Shown here piece after piece: positions 10,260-20,863 of a stretch of 35,000 nucleotides of DNA. The notes beneath the pieces were generated by a model that was given only the letters and a program-made list of their open reading frames with translations, had not been told where the DNA came from and did no database searches. Within the stretch, counting starts at the first letter, position 1. Each line of letters starts with the position of its first letter. The stretch is from Stramonita haemastoma. Taxonomy: Eukaryota > Mollusca > Gastropoda > Neogastropoda > Muricidae. The stretch is taken from assembly GCA_030674155.1 (NCBI GenBank), contig CM060326.1:37052893-37087892 (forward strand), in the 5' to 3' direction. The position numbers and the translations under genes are program-made.

Positions 10260-10799
10260 ATTGGCTCCTTTGTGTCGTCTGATTGGTGGGGTCTGTGCTT
10301 GTCTGTTTGGTTCCTATCAGATCTAAGTGTTTTCTTTTCAGTGTGTAACCACCATTCCTGCTGATGAAAAAAGACATCATGGAATTAGATCCAACACGCG
10401 ATCATTTTACGAAAGCATACACAAAAATGAACGAGGTGAGTGAAGATTGTGCAAATGACGCTGTATTCATTGTTGACAGAATTTTGAATGAGGTCAATGA
10501 ATCGCCAGCGCTAAAATGTGCAAAGAATGTGCTACCCTCCTCATGTCTCGATCACAGCAAAAACTTCACGATTTATGCAACTGGTGCCTTGGGTGCGTTT
10601 GTGATTACAAGGACAGTGCTAGTAGTTTAGTAGGATACTGCACATAATGCGATCAAACTTTGGTGAAGTTCTGGGACAAGTTCAAATATTTTTGTACATT
10701 ATAAATTCAAGATGTCAGCCCCATGCCGATTGGCTAAGAATGAACAACAGGCAGCGAAGGGCAGACGGTTATCTGGAGCACATCTGGGGCAGCACAAGG
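10260..10799 (+). other. Possible gene-like segment: paired CCAAT boxes, acceptor, small ORF
   Basis: ATTGG (inverted CCAAT) occurs at 10260-10264 and 10282-10286, and again at 10729-10733. A TTTTCTTTTCAG acceptor-like site ends near 10341. An ATG at 10364 opens an 88-residue acidic frame to 10630 with ordinary codon variety and no low complexity. AAGGTAGGA near 10797 looks like a splice donor. I recognise no domain, and each signal is common by chance. It could be an exon, a transposon fragment or noise. Confidence 0.2.
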
Positions 10800-10882
10800 T
10801 AGGACATCATTATTTTCTTTTTGTCATGAAACGTTTGACTTTTTCACAATTATGTTTACTTCAAACATCATAAATGTGTTCA

Positions 10883-10939
10883 GTCTGTCTCTGTCTGTCT
10901 GTCTGTCTCTCTCTGTCTCTGTCTCTCTCTCTCTCTCTC

Positions 10940-10974
<35 letters not shown>
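10883..10974. repeat. Compound (CTGT)n/(CT)n-(CA)n microsatellite
   Basis: CTGT and CT mixed units, CT, then CA to 10974. The following AT-rich segment resembles the one after the second block at 11630. Confidence 0.96.
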
Positions 10975-10975
<1 letters not shown>

Positions 10976-11112
10976 CTCTTTCTTCTCTTCTCTCTATCTT
11001 TTCTCTCGCCCTCTCTTATTGGTTTGATTCTGTTGATGCCAGGTTTAGATCGATAATGGAATAGAAGTTTTAAGATCTATTAATTATCTCTCTAAATATC
11101 TCACTCATCCAC

Positions 11113-11144
11113 TTGCTCTCTGTCTGTCTGTCTGTCTGTCTCTG

Positions 11145-11222
<78 letters not shown>
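11113..11222. repeat. Compound (TCTG)n-(CT)n microsatellite
   Basis: TCTG units grade into about 28 CT units. Confidence 0.97.
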
Positions 11223-11226
<4 letters not shown>

Positions 11227-11262
11227 ATCCTCGATATAAAAGAATATAAATTAAATAAATAC
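11222..11262 (+). mobile_element. Solo SINE family A type tail
   Basis: AGTTATCCTCGATATAAAAGAATA followed by A/T-rich AAATAAATA matches the tail at 7861-7886. It directly follows a CT array, as at 7491. Confidence 0.5.
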
Positions 11263-11263
11263 G

Positions 11264-11265
11264 TA

Positions 11266-11296
<31 letters not shown>

Positions 11297-11320
11297 GCGC
11301 GCACACACACACACACACAC
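11264..11320. repeat. (AC)n-(GC)n-(AC)n alternating purine-pyrimidine tract
   Basis: About 10 AC units, about 10 GC units and about 10 CA units without a break in alternation, a strong Z-DNA candidate of about 57 bp. Confidence 0.97.
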
Positions 11321-11431
11321 AGAGTTTTGCTTTTGTGTTGTTGTTTTTTGCTAGATAGATGGCTTGATGAAAAAACAGGAAATTTATCGCTTACTCAATG
11401 TACCATCTGGAAATACAATTTGACTGAGTTT

Positions 11432-11464
11432 GACACACACCACACACACACAAACGCACGCGCG

Positions 11465-11515
<51 letters not shown>

Positions 11516-11559
11516 TCGCTCGCTCGCTCGCACACACAAGCGCGCTCCCCCCCCCCCAC
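11432..11559. repeat. Compound CA/CGCA/CTCG microsatellite ending in poly(C)
   Basis: CA, mixed CGCG/CACG, CA at about 11473-11508, CTCG units at about 11514-11530, CA, then a C run to about 11558. Confidence 0.95.
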
Positions 11560-11672
11560 TCTTTTGATGTGATTCTTTAAACTTATTCTTCCAACATAAG
11601 GGTATGTTTTATAATTGATGTCGATCTCCCGATTGACTTGATTTTGTCGATGCCATATTTAGATAGTTGAAT

Positions 11673-12139
11673 TTTCCTCTTTTTTTATCTTTCCAATATC
11701 TGTTTCAACAGTTTAGGTGTGTACTCGTACCATCTTATTTTGCCTTTTTTCTGTCGTTGTGTATTGTGTATTGTAATGATATTTGAGTTATTACTGTAGA
11801 ACTCAGTATGATTTATTAACCTGCACATCTATGTCGCTATCTTTCTGTCAGTCTATCAACATATCTCTCTTTCTCTCCATTTTTTTTAAAGGCTTCACTT
11901 ATTTTTTTTGCATCAAAGATTGAAGAAGGTTGAAAAAACTCTAATACAATTATTTTTCAGAATTGTGATACAGAAGGTCATGGAGAAAATAGCTATTTTT
12001 TTTTGCAATTTTTGCTGCAACCTTCAGCTAAAAACACTAAAAAGGGAGGTAATTACAAATGGCTCATTGAAACCATTTGTTTCCCGTTCAAATTGCGCGT
12101 ACTGTTTCATTTCATTTTTAGGTATTTTGTTATCATTGT
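11673..12139. other. AT-rich sequence, nothing recognised
   Basis: Small plus frames at 11908-12216 are Lys/Phe/Cys-rich and run into the TTGTTGCTG minisatellite. No domain was seen. Confidence 0.45.
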
Positions 12140-12196
12140 GTTGTTGCTGTTGCATTTTGTTGTTGCTGTTGCATTTTGTTGTTGCTGTTGCTTTTT
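12140..12196 (+). repeat. 19-bp minisatellite, three units
   Basis: The unit GTTGTTGCTGTTGCATTTT occurs three times in tandem, the last with CTTTTT in place of CATTTT. Confidence 0.9.
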
Positions 12197-12302
12197 TTCT
12201 AAAAGGCAGAAGGTAAAAATTCATCTTTTATACATGCTTAGTTATATACCAATACACATCTACTTCACATCTATCAGACACATCATATACGTAACTGTAT
12301 AA

Positions 12303-12305
<3 letters not shown>

Positions 12306-12393
<88 letters not shown>
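12306..12393. repeat. (CT)n microsatellite with one break
   Basis: CT units with a CCT interruption near 12336. Confidence 0.98.
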
Positions 12394-12394
<1 letters not shown>

Positions 12395-12459
12395 AAATAT
12401 TCAAGGTTTTTTTTGTAATCTATCTTTCTATAACATAGTTCGCGATCAAAGAAAACAAA

Positions 12460-12496
12460 CACACACACACAAAACACACACACACATACATACACT
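12460..12496. repeat. Short imperfect CA tract
   Basis: ACACAC with AAA interruptions and CATA at the end. Confidence 0.85.
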
Positions 12497-12701
12497 GACT
12501 AATATTATTAGACATAAAAATTGACTTCAGTCTACGTGTCCTACAGGTTATCGTGAATCAGAAAAAAGCCACACTGCACGAATAGAATCAAAGCTTGGAG
12601 ACAGGGAAACCTAGGCACTTGACAAAATGTAACAACAGGAGCCACAGCAGAATTTCATACTATTGATATTTTCTGGACTGGCGGTAAAGAAAGTGTCTTG
12701 C

Positions 12702-12840
12702 AACATTGGTGACTATGCATATATATTACTAACACTGTTTTCATATATACCAGGAAATTTTATAAGAAATATTGGCGACTATGTATATATCACTAACACT
12801 GTTTTCATGTGTACCAGGAAACGTTATTAGAAATATTCAG
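12702..12840 (+). repeat. 66-bp tandem duplication
   Basis: Two units share ATTGGYGACTATG, ACTAACACTGTTTTCAT and TACCAGGAAA. A short third start (AAATATTC) follows at 12831. Divergence is modest, about ten differences. Confidence 0.85.
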
Positions 12841-13021
12841 TTGAAGTGTCCAACTGGTTGTGAGACAGGGATGTGTCTATTAATTTTTTTTTCATTGTAA
12901 ATGGTTTATCTGCACATTGTCAAGAAAAGCAGGGGGAAGGGAGGGAGGTAATAGTGTGTGTATGTGTGTATTTGTATGTTTATGTGTGTGTGCTTGGGCA
13001 TGTATGCATGCTATGAAACAG

Positions 13022-13325
13022 GACAGAAAAGCAGATAAACAGAGCTGAAAAAATTATGGGACAATCGCTAAGGCATGACAAAAACATTTTACTTTATGAA
13101 CATTACTTAATATTTTCATTTTCTTGGGCCTTTTTGCAGATAGGTATGTGTGATCCTGTTGCCTGTGTGTGCCTTCTGCATCCACCAGATCCTCTGCACT
13201 GTCTCCCATCAGCTGCCTGTGTATCTTCAGCTGCAGTATCTGTGAGTTCCACAGTTGCCTGTATGTGATGCTTTCAGTTTTCTTTTGGGAATCAGTCTTT
13301 TCCTGCACATATTCCGAAAACCTAT
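13022..13325 (+). repeat. Block P, copy 1
   Basis: Aligns with 17015-17290 and 26990-27255, all in the same orientation and all preceded by GT-rich DNA. Shared order: AGGCATG, ACATTTTA, TTTTTGCAG at 13131-13139, GTGTGATCCTGTTGCC, CATCCACCAGATCC, then GTGAGTTCC at 13242. The piece between the acceptor-like AG and the donor-like GTGAGT is 102, 89 and 97 bases long in the three copies, so a frame-preserving exon is unlikely. The plus frame is open in copies 1 and 2 and has a stop in copy 3. Confidence 0.75.
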
Positions 13326-13383
13326 TTTGTCTAAGACTGGTTGGTTTGTCTTTTTGTAAACTGCATCCATCTTGGGCCCATTT

Positions 13384-13500
13384 CAAGTCAAGTCAAGTCA
13401 AAGTCAAGTCAAAAACACTTTAATCATCCCTGAAGGGGAATTACAATACTGACAGGCATATTGATACAAATCATAATCAAACACACGAAGGAGCTACATT
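13384..13500 (-). mobile_element. LINE 3' end, copy 1
   Basis: Over about 105 bases it matches 31132-31242: AAAGTCAA repeats, AACACTTTAATCATCC, GAAGGG and CAATACTGACAG, then ATTGATACAAATCA. The AAGTCAAGTC repeats are the element's terminal short-unit tail seen from the other strand. Confidence 0.88.
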
Positions 13501-13663
13501 TCTTATTTGTTCAAACATTACATAACTTCAAATAAAATGTCACAAACACTCACACTCTACGCGCGCGCGCTTGCACACACGCAAACACACGCATACATAT
13601 GATCACCATTATTTACACATTATACGCACGCGTTCACACCCGCACATATACATGCATGCACGC

Positions 13664-13664
<1 letters not shown>

Positions 13665-13747
<83 letters not shown>
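13665..13747. repeat. (CA)n inside the LINE 3' part
   Basis: About 41 pure CA units. Confidence 0.98.
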
Positions 13748-13750
<3 letters not shown>

Positions 13751-13865
13751 CCCCCCCTCCCCGTACAATCCACACCCACCCACCCCCACACTCACACATA
13801 CACACACGCTCCCCCCCCTATCCATACACACCATCCACACCCACCCGTCCCCCCTCCACACACGC
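13741..13865 (+). repeat. About 60-bp tandem duplication, two units
   Basis: CACACACGCTCCCCCCC, then a CCAT/CCAC segment and CACACCCACC, occurs twice (about 13741-13800 and 13801-13863), with small indels. Confidence 0.75.
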
Positions 13866-14031
13866 ACATAATTGGTAGAAAGACATGTGAATTTACAAGC
13901 AATTCAAAAAAAAAGAATCAGTAAAGCCAAAAATAAGACATACTTATTTTATGGGTACATATGCATGTATGTGCACGCCTGTATGCATTGGCTACATACA
14001 TAACAGAGGCAGGTAAGTAATTCAGAGAAGC

Positions 14032-14167
<136 letters not shown>

Positions 14168-14210
14168 GAGCAAACAAACAAACAAAAACAAACAACCTCA
14201 GTCAGTGTTA

Positions 14211-14939
14211 TTATGAGTTTAGAACTCGGATAGCTACTGGCACAAAGGAATTCCTTTTTCTGTTTGTTTTGCTGTTGTGGTATTGAAAACGACGTCCTGA
14301 AGGCAACAATTGAAATTCTGAAAACAGAGCGTGGGAGGAATCGGCCAAAATGGCTCTTGCTTTACGTACAAGCTGCTGATTACAAAACGACCTGAGGTCT
14401 CTTTGTTCTTCTCCGATAATTTTAGAGCAGATTCTCACAATTCTCTGAAGACCATTCTTGTTCTTAATGCTAAGGTTATTGTACCAGCAAATGAAAGCAA
14501 AACTCAAAACGCTCTCTATATAAGACTTGTAGAACAAAGAAAGAATCATTTTGTCGACAAAAAATGAGTTAAGCTTCCTCAGAAAATACACACGTTGTTG
14601 CCCCTTTTTGACAATGGCGTCAGTGTTAGCATCCCAATTTAGCTTGTGGTCAAAAACAGTTCCCAGATATTTGTATTTCAAAACGTTTTCAACTTCTTCA
14701 CTATGGATGATGGTATTCTCAGAAGTGTGCTCCGATCTTCTGAAATCAATAGGAAGGTCTTTAGTTTTAGAAACATTTAGCTCCAGATAGGCCTCATCAC
14801 ACCAATCTACGAACTCGGTAAGGGCTGGACCATAGTCTAGGACTGATCCAGATAAGAGAGACAGAAGAGTACTAATAGCGGGTTGCAGTTTTAGCCTTGT
14901 GGCTACTGCAGCAACTGTGTGTTTCCTTCCACTGTTCAA
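14211..14939 (-). pseudogene. LINE reverse transcriptase, C-terminal fragment
   Basis: The frame is 242 codons, opens at a TTG and ends at a TAA whose complement is at 14211-14213. Residues about 40-70 (EFVDWCDEAYLELNVSKTKD and a following DFRR) are the segment after the catalytic box in L2/Rex1-type enzymes. Residues about 90-180 (KYLGTVFDHKLNWDANTDAI, GQQRVYFLRKL, CWYNNLSIKNKNGLQRIVR) are the thumb region, and the end (SFVPVAIRVLN) is the usual C-terminus. No (F/Y)xDD motif is visible in the first 40 residues, where it should be, and there is no endonuclease upstream. The frame is otherwise free of stops, suggesting a fairly young insertion. Confidence 0.88.
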
Positions 14940-15102
14940 CTTAATGGCTAATGTTATTTGTTTGGCTGTTGAACAACTGGTACACCTTGCTTACACACCT
15001 GTGTGTGTTGTTGTATTTGAAGTAACAAGGTAAATTAACCGCATTCTGTTCTACTGTTTTGATAATGATTATAACAATATATGAAATTTGTATATATACA
15101 TA

Positions 15103-15190
15103 ACATACATACATACATACATACATACATACATACATACATACATACATACATACATACATACATACATACATACATGCATGCATACAT

Positions 15191-15260
<70 letters not shown>
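15103..15260. repeat. Compound (ATAC)n-(CA)n microsatellite
   Basis: About 20 ATAC units to 15180, a GCAT junction, then about 34 CA units. Confidence 0.97.
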
Positions 15261-15263
<3 letters not shown>

Positions 15264-15269
15264 TTGGGT

Positions 15270-15270
15270 G

Positions 15271-15351
<81 letters not shown>
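15270..15351. repeat. (GA)n microsatellite
   Basis: About 40 GA units with one AAAG interruption. A homopurine run. Confidence 0.98.
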
Positions 15352-15357
<6 letters not shown>

Positions 15358-16314
15358 CTTAGCTGTTATTAGCAGCACACTGTCTAAAGCTAGGTCATAA
15401 GAAACCATCATGATCCATATTTTCAGTGTTGTTTTTACACCTTGTTGGTACATCATGTATGTTATGTTTGCAGAGAAGAGAGACATTTTCTACAGCAGAT
15501 GTGAAAACAACTGAGGGCTAACAACCGCCAATGGTCAGACAGTTCTTCCGCAGTCCTCTGTCCTTTATCATGTAAATTACAAATCTGAAAGGTCAGTTTA
15601 TATGTCCACATTATTGTAGCCATGTCAGTGACACAGAGCCAGTGCTGGCACGTTCTTCTGTATCACCCTATCACTATCTAATTTGAGAGTGTAGATGGAG
15701 ACAAATCCTAAAATAAGAGGTAGTTATGTGCTAAGGTTGATAAGCCATGCACCTTTAAAAGTTGGGCAAATCAGTTTTCCTGCATGCAAAACTTTGGAGG
15801 AATCAAAGCAGTGAATGCCTTATTATAAATCCAACACCACTTTTGCAGAAATAGTGAGCAAAGGGAGGGAACTGCAACAAGCTGATAAATTGATAGGTGC
15901 CAAACAGACCCTGTTTTGTTATCCAAACACCTAGGTGATTTGTCTTTTTGATACCCGTGGCTTTATAATGGTTTACAGACATGTCTAGCACTTTTTGCAG
16001 AGTGTGGACTCTGATCATGTCCATGACAGTTTCCCGGAGATGTCTGAACACAGAAAATTGCTGACATTTTTTGTCGTGTTTTTTTTTGTCGGTTTTTTGT
16101 TTGTTTGTTCGTTTGTTGTTGTTTTTTTGGGGGGTAGATCAGAAGCAAATAGCCACAGATTACTGCCTGTCGGTGTTTATTTTATTTTCAAGTAGTGATA
16201 CTGCTATTATATACAAAAACCAAATACCAGCCAAAACTTCTGTGCATAGATATGATTTTTATGTGTTTGTTTGTGGTCTGCAATATTAGGTTATGCTGAG
16301 AGACACTTCTAATA
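15352..16314. other. Unique sequence, nothing firmly recognised
   Basis: The minus frame 15803-16051 (82 residues) has normal composition but no known domain. A T-rich low-complexity patch lies at 16075-16130. Confidence 0.4.
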
Positions 16315-16385
16315 GCTTAGTTCAGAAATTATGAGTATGGGGACTTTCTGCTTGGTATGCTTATACTTAAAATTGCTTCTGGAAG
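16315..16385 (+). repeat. Block Q, copy 1
   Basis: Matches 17286-17350: AGYTCAGAAT and TGCTTATACTTAMAATTGC are shared. The two Q copies lie on either side of block P copy 2. Confidence 0.6.
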
Positions 16386-16584
16386 CTTTATCAAGAGAAA
16401 TATTGTCATACACATGATTTTTAATCGGTATACAGGCTACACTCCTACTTTAGCATCTGGTGGGTCATGCAGTATCTTCTATGGAGTGTCAGTCAGTACA
16501 TGGGATTTCCCATCATACCACAAGGAAGCCTGTCAACTATGCCACAATGAAACCTGTATTTTAGTGGCTCATATCAAGTGTTGA
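16357..16584 (+). other. Small Cys-containing ORF, possible exon
   Basis: The frame encodes 75 residues. Its second half (after a CGGTATACAG acceptor-like site near 16434) holds five Cys in a non-repetitive context (CSIFYGVSVSTW, CQLCHNETC, HIKC) and then a stop. It has no relative within the window and no recognised family. The first residues overlap block Q copy 1, which argues against a conserved gene. Confidence 0.15.
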
Positions 16585-16801
16585 GCATAGGCACATCAAA
16601 CTGTCAGAGAAGAAATCAAGTGATAGATAGTCGTTGCCTAGGTAATGGACAATATCCTGCATGTCTGATAGAACTGAAACTACAAAAATAGTTTCCTCTT
16701 AAGGTACTCTGACTATAATTTTAAAAATTGTTTTTGCATTACAGGTGATTCTTAAATATAGATCTAGATACACATTTGTTTTACAAAGGGGTCGGGGGCA
16801 C

Positions 16802-16804
<3 letters not shown>

Positions 16805-16860
<56 letters not shown>

Positions 16861-17000
16861 GTGTGTGTATGTGTGTGTGCGCGCGCGCATGTGTGCGTGC
16901 GTGCATGCATGTGTACGAGAGTGAGTGAGGTAATGTGTTAGTGAGTGTGATTGAGTGAATGAGTGAGTGTGTGTGTGTGTGTTTATTTGTATGCATGCGT
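16805..17000. repeat. (GT)n with long degenerate GT/GC/GAGT part
   Basis: About 25 GT units to 16856, then GTGC, GCGC and GAGT variants up to about 16985. It immediately precedes block P copy 2. Confidence 0.95.
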
Positions 17001-17014
17001 ATAACACACGACAT

Positions 17015-17290
17015 CACAGCACAGCACAGCACAGAAAAAGATAGGACAAAAGCAAAGGCATGCAGAAAACATTTTATTTTTACGATCATATCTTAACAGC
17101 TTTCTTTTCCTGGGCCTTTTTCCATACAGGTAGGTGTGATTCTGTTACCTGGATATTCCTTCTTCAGCATCCACCAGATCCCCCAACAGCAGCTTGTGTA
17201 CCTTCGGCTGCTGTAGCCGTGAGTTCCACCTGTTTCTGTTCGTAACTTGTTTTCAGTTTACGTATGGTACACATATTTGAACAGCCATAG
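17015..17290 (+). repeat. Block P, copy 2
   Basis: Shares AGGCATG, ACATTTTATTTTTA, CTTTTCCTGGGCCTTTTT, CATCCACCAGATCC and CCGTGAGTTCCACC with copy 1. A CAG at 17127-17129 and a GTGAGT at 17219 bound an exon-sized 89-bp segment. An open minus-strand reading (WNS-LQ, LVDAE, HTYL-KRP) also aligns with copy 1, so the coding strand, if any, is undecided. Confidence 0.75.
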
Positions 17291-17350
17291 CTCAGAATTT
17301 TTTAGCATAACTTTTCACTAGGTATGCTTATACTTACAATTGCCTGTAAA
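17286..17350 (+). repeat. Block Q, copy 2
   Basis: Direct repeat of 16315-16385 with an offset of about 970 bp. Confidence 0.6.
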
Positions 17351-17824
17351 AGAAGTACAAATAGATTTTCAGACTTAACGAAAAGAAACAAAGTAATAAA
17401 AAAGCTATAAGAGGAAAGAAACAGGACATCTTGGCCTTCAGTTTTAAAGTCAATCCTTTGTTATTTGAGTGTACACAGAATAAAAAGGCTTGTCTAATAT
17501 TCCACTGTTAGTTTGGGGGTTACTTTTGTCCTACATGCCATTTTCATGTATAGTGAGTGAAACAGAGTCCATAATTATTCCAGATAACCTATAAAGTATC
17601 AAGTTGAGGAAACCTAACAGCTCAACAGTGGCTGCATATTCCGAAAATATGATGGAATGAAGGGTGGCGTTATTCTTATGGCGACGCGCTCTCTCCAGGC
17701 CGGGAGAGCAGCTCGACTTTCACGTTGATAACTTTCCTGTGACTAAAAGCGTTATGCAGTATTTCCGACAAGCCCTGATAAAAGTTCTGTAGTAGCACCT
17801 GTCAATTGTTACACCATCCCTTCA
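17351..17824. other. Unique sequence, nothing recognised
   Basis: No long ORF; ordinary composition. Confidence 0.4.
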
Positions 17825-18060
17825 CAGCCTAGGTGTTCGGTGCACTCTCCCTCCAGCCTTTCTCAGCAGCCGTTACCGAAGTTCTGGTGTGGCTTTTCTC
17901 ACATGTCTCTCTCTTCAGAGCCGGTGAGCAGACTGTGAGACTGTCTGCATTTTCTAGCTGTAATGGCAGGTTACCAGTAAGTGTGTCTGGACTACAGGAG
18001 ACCTAAGGGCCATGGATGTGCCAACAAAGCATTTTCAGCTTCTAGAAACTGACGACATCT
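17825..18060 (+). repeat. Block E, copy 1
   Basis: Aligns with 32400-32640: CCTTCACAG, GTGTTCRGTGCACTC, CAGC(A)GCCGTTACC-AAGT, CGGCTTTT-TCACA, GAGC-CAGACTG, TAATRGCAG, GTGTCTGG-CT, GGAGACCT. The central part also resembles 19475-19540 and 30785-30840. It is not clearly coding: the two copies keep different frames open. Confidence 0.7.
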
Positions 18061-18589
18061 TGCAGGTTTGAATCCTATTAAGTCATAGGAGTTTTTTTTT
18101 TTCTTGGGCTGGCTCCTAGCCAGAGTGACGTTGATGTAGGCGCATTGAAAGACTGTACCACACAGTCGAGCTTCACGCGCTTAATGGATGCCAATGGAGA
18201 GTGTTGCTCAAATGACCTGACCAGCACAGCAGGTGTCTTTGTCTCTTGGGCCGGTTGAAACTGAGATCATGATGATAGGAGGCGCAGAGCAGAGCCCTGT
18301 CAATCAATCTCAGAACACGTGATAATGCATCCAATGAAAGTATTCATTCTTAATCTCCCCGATGTTATTTTGGTTAATGCTACTTTTAGACAACAAGGTT
18401 GCTTGTGACCGTTATATCTCTTTTGCATAATGATGATTAATGATATTATTGATATTAATGATAACAAAAGTCTCTTTTAACCAGCTTCTAGTTTGATGTC
18501 ATTTGTCTCATCTGAAGAATTAAAACACTTTGATTTCTACCGTATACTGATACAAAAGCATCATCAGATCCAAACTTGAAACACACATA

Positions 18590-18760
18590 TCTTGACCACT
18601 CAGACTCGTGCTTCTATACATTGCAGGAAGACAGGAGATATGGAGCCACAACCACTCCTGACGATAGGAGCTTCCAGGCATGTAGACAACAATGGCGTCT
18701 TGTGAGGTGAAAGACCCGAGGCGCTAAAAACCGCTGAAGGCAAGTCGTCACCATTGGCAA
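18590..18760 (+). repeat. Block G, copy 1
   Basis: Aligns with 29832-30020: TGACCACTC-GA, AAGACAGGAGAT, TTCCAGGCATGTA-ACAACA-TGG, GTCT-GTGAGGTG and GCTGAAG-CAAGTC. On the minus strand both copies can be read as HLTR-HCC-HAW. Confidence 0.75.
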
Positions 18761-19129
18761 AAAGAACTTGTGGAAAATGCAAAAAAAGGTTTGTAAAAGT
18801 GTCAGTTGATAATTATGTTAGATAGCAATTTCCAAGGTGCATGATGTTAAGTAAGAGACAACAGTTTCTTTTGCAGTATTTTATCTCTGTTTGAGAAAAA
18901 AGTCAAACTTGTGTGTAATCACATGACAAAAGAGTACTTTCAATAAACTTGAAATATTAAACTGTTACATGATTCGTGAACATATCTATTTGTGTATCCT
19001 ATTTTTAGACGATTATGATGTGGTAATATAACAAAAATATTACAAATCATAACTCACTGTTTACAAAAGTAGCATAAAAACAGTAGCAAAAAGTAAGGGG
19101 CAACACAATCAACAACAAGATTGAAACAT

Positions 19130-19229
19130 GACAAAAAAAAACTAAAGTACAAAATGCAAGCACTTCAACAAACAGATAATGATGACACACATAAATCAAG
19201 ACATCCCCCTTCCAAACACACACACACAC

Positions 19230-19327
<98 letters not shown>

Positions 19328-19745
19328 AACAAACAAACACACAAAACTCATCAAACAATCAAGCAAATAAAAGGACGGTCACTAATGTTGCAAACATTGC
19401 TAGTACAAAGCACCAAACAACTGACAGCAACGGTAATCACCAGCTGCAACTCACCCTCAAAGTGCAAGCATCCACTGTGTGCACTGTCCTGAATACCCTC
19501 TGACTGCTGTTACCAAAGTATTGGCCCGGCAATTTTCGCCTTTTCAATTTTGCCAAAAAGCAGAATAAAAAAAATGTAACTGTCTAATGTGATGAGGACT
19601 ATACCTGTAAGGATTTTAGAACAATAAATGGAAGGTGCATATGGACGTTATATCACGCCATCCAATGTTAATACCAATATGAATACCAATATGAACAATT
19701 TATTCAACAGAAGACATGCAAAACGTATGAAAAAAGTGCGTATAG
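19130..19745 (+). repeat. Block F, copy 1
   Basis: Aligns with 30550-31015 in the same order: AAAGTACAAAATGCAA, a (CA)n that only this copy has, GCAAATAAAAG, TCACTAATGTTGCA, TGTGCACTGTCC, TTACCA-AGT, TGTGATGAG, ATATGGACGT, AGCCATCCAATGTTAA and TTATTCAACAGAAG. It follows block G copy 1 as block F copy 2 follows block G copy 2. Confidence 0.72.
19217..19342. repeat. (CA)n microsatellite inside block F copy 1
   Basis: CA with an ATAC segment near 19299 and CAAA at the right end. It is absent from block F copy 2, so it expanded after the duplication. Confidence 0.97.
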
Positions 19746-19924
19746 AAACTTTCAGGCTTAAAAGTGAAGCAATATAACAAAACATTCAAAGAAAAACTTG
19801 AATTTTCAGTTGTATTGAATACAAGAAAAGAAAATCGATATTCTGTTATTGCTTTAAGGAATGAACTGTATGAGTGCCATTATAGGTGTAAAATTTGATA
19901 GTGTTTGATACATTGCCTATGTGA

Positions 19925-20005
19925 TAATCTTCTGACTTAGGTGAAGCAAACATTAAATTCGACAAAGGGTGTTACATTGCATTATTCAAGTAGGTTATAC
20001 AGTGT
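19925..20005 (+). repeat. Block H, copy 1
   Basis: TTAGGTGAAG-AAAC---AATTC-GAC, then TTACA...TTATT-AGTAGGT, matches 31515-31585. This continues the G-F collinearity. Confidence 0.55.
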
Positions 20006-20290
20006 AAGTATGGAATATTGTTCTTTATGGTGATCATATCTTTGATATGGGAAGGAACATCACAAATATATCTTAAAGATGGAGTTTTCCATAAAACCGA
20101 TAGAGGATAAGTAGGGAATATTGTTCTTTATGGTGATCATGGGATATTGGGGAAGAACGTCAAACAGATTTTTATACATGGAGTTTTCCATAAAGCTTCT
20201 GGAGGGTAAATAGCAACGTTGTTTTTTTTGTGTGGTCATATCATTGACATAGAAAAGAAAATCACAAATATTTATTATACATTCACTTTT
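20005..20290 (+). repeat. About 104-bp minisatellite, two full and one partial unit
   Basis: GGAATATTGTTCTTTATGG and GATCAT recur at about 20010, 20115 and (diverged) 20215. GATGGAGTTTTCCATAAA-type segments recur at about 20080 and 20178. The minus ORF at 20060-20395 is made largely of this repeat, giving twin FMENS peptides, and is not evidence of a gene. Confidence 0.8.
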
Positions 20291-20562
20291 ACATAATGTA
20301 AACCCTTTGCAAATGCAACAGCTGTAGCTTTCACACCACTCAAAATGCCGATAAGAGGGTGTGTATATCCATTTTTTGACCTTTCTTAACAGCAACTATC
20401 TGACTGTGACACCTTCTCCAGGTCTAAAGTAGATGGAGAGAGCAGTTACTGGTCTTCAAAGCATAAAAACAATGCATTTGTCGCAGTACCTAAGCTTCAA
20501 AAGGCTTTTATGATAAAAAATATATCTGCTTAATGTTCTGGCTGAGGCGGGGCAGAGTGAGA
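20291..20562. other. Unique sequence, nothing recognised
   Basis: Shares only ATAATGTAAACC with about 31671, in line with the neighbouring duplication. Confidence 0.35.
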
Positions 20563-20583
20563 GGGGGGGGGGGGGGGGGGGGG
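20563..20583 (+). repeat. Poly(G) run of 21
   Basis: Uninterrupted G run. Confidence 0.95.
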
Positions 20584-20768
20584 CATAGAGGATGGTCATA
20601 GACCGAAACTGACAGAAAAAGAGAAAAACAAAGGTAAAGGAGAACAATATTGGGAGGCAGGGACAAAGAGAGGAATAAAAACAGAAAGATGCATAGGCAG
20701 AAAAAAAGAGGTATTAGGTCTTTAGTGAGAGACAAACACACAGAGAGGGACATATCATGTGTGTATGC

Positions 20769-20771
<3 letters not shown>

Positions 20772-20801
<30 letters not shown>

Positions 20802-20863
20802 TGTATGTATGTATGTATGTATGTATGTATGTATGTATGTATGTATGTATGTATGTATGTATG
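20772..20863. repeat. (ATGT)n microsatellite, target of the CAGTG-bounded element
   Basis: About 23 ATGT units end exactly at the left terminal repeat (20864). The right flank of the element resumes with TGTATGTA before switching to ACGC units. Confidence 0.97.

Noticed and set aside
20060..20395. 111-residue minus ORF with twin FMENS repeats as a repeat protein
   Set aside because: The peptide repeat is explained by the 104-bp DNA minisatellite.
20772..20863. CRISPR-like or direct-repeat array in periodic regions
   Set aside because: Pure tetranucleotide repeat without spacers; the same holds for GATA, ATAC and CATA tracts.
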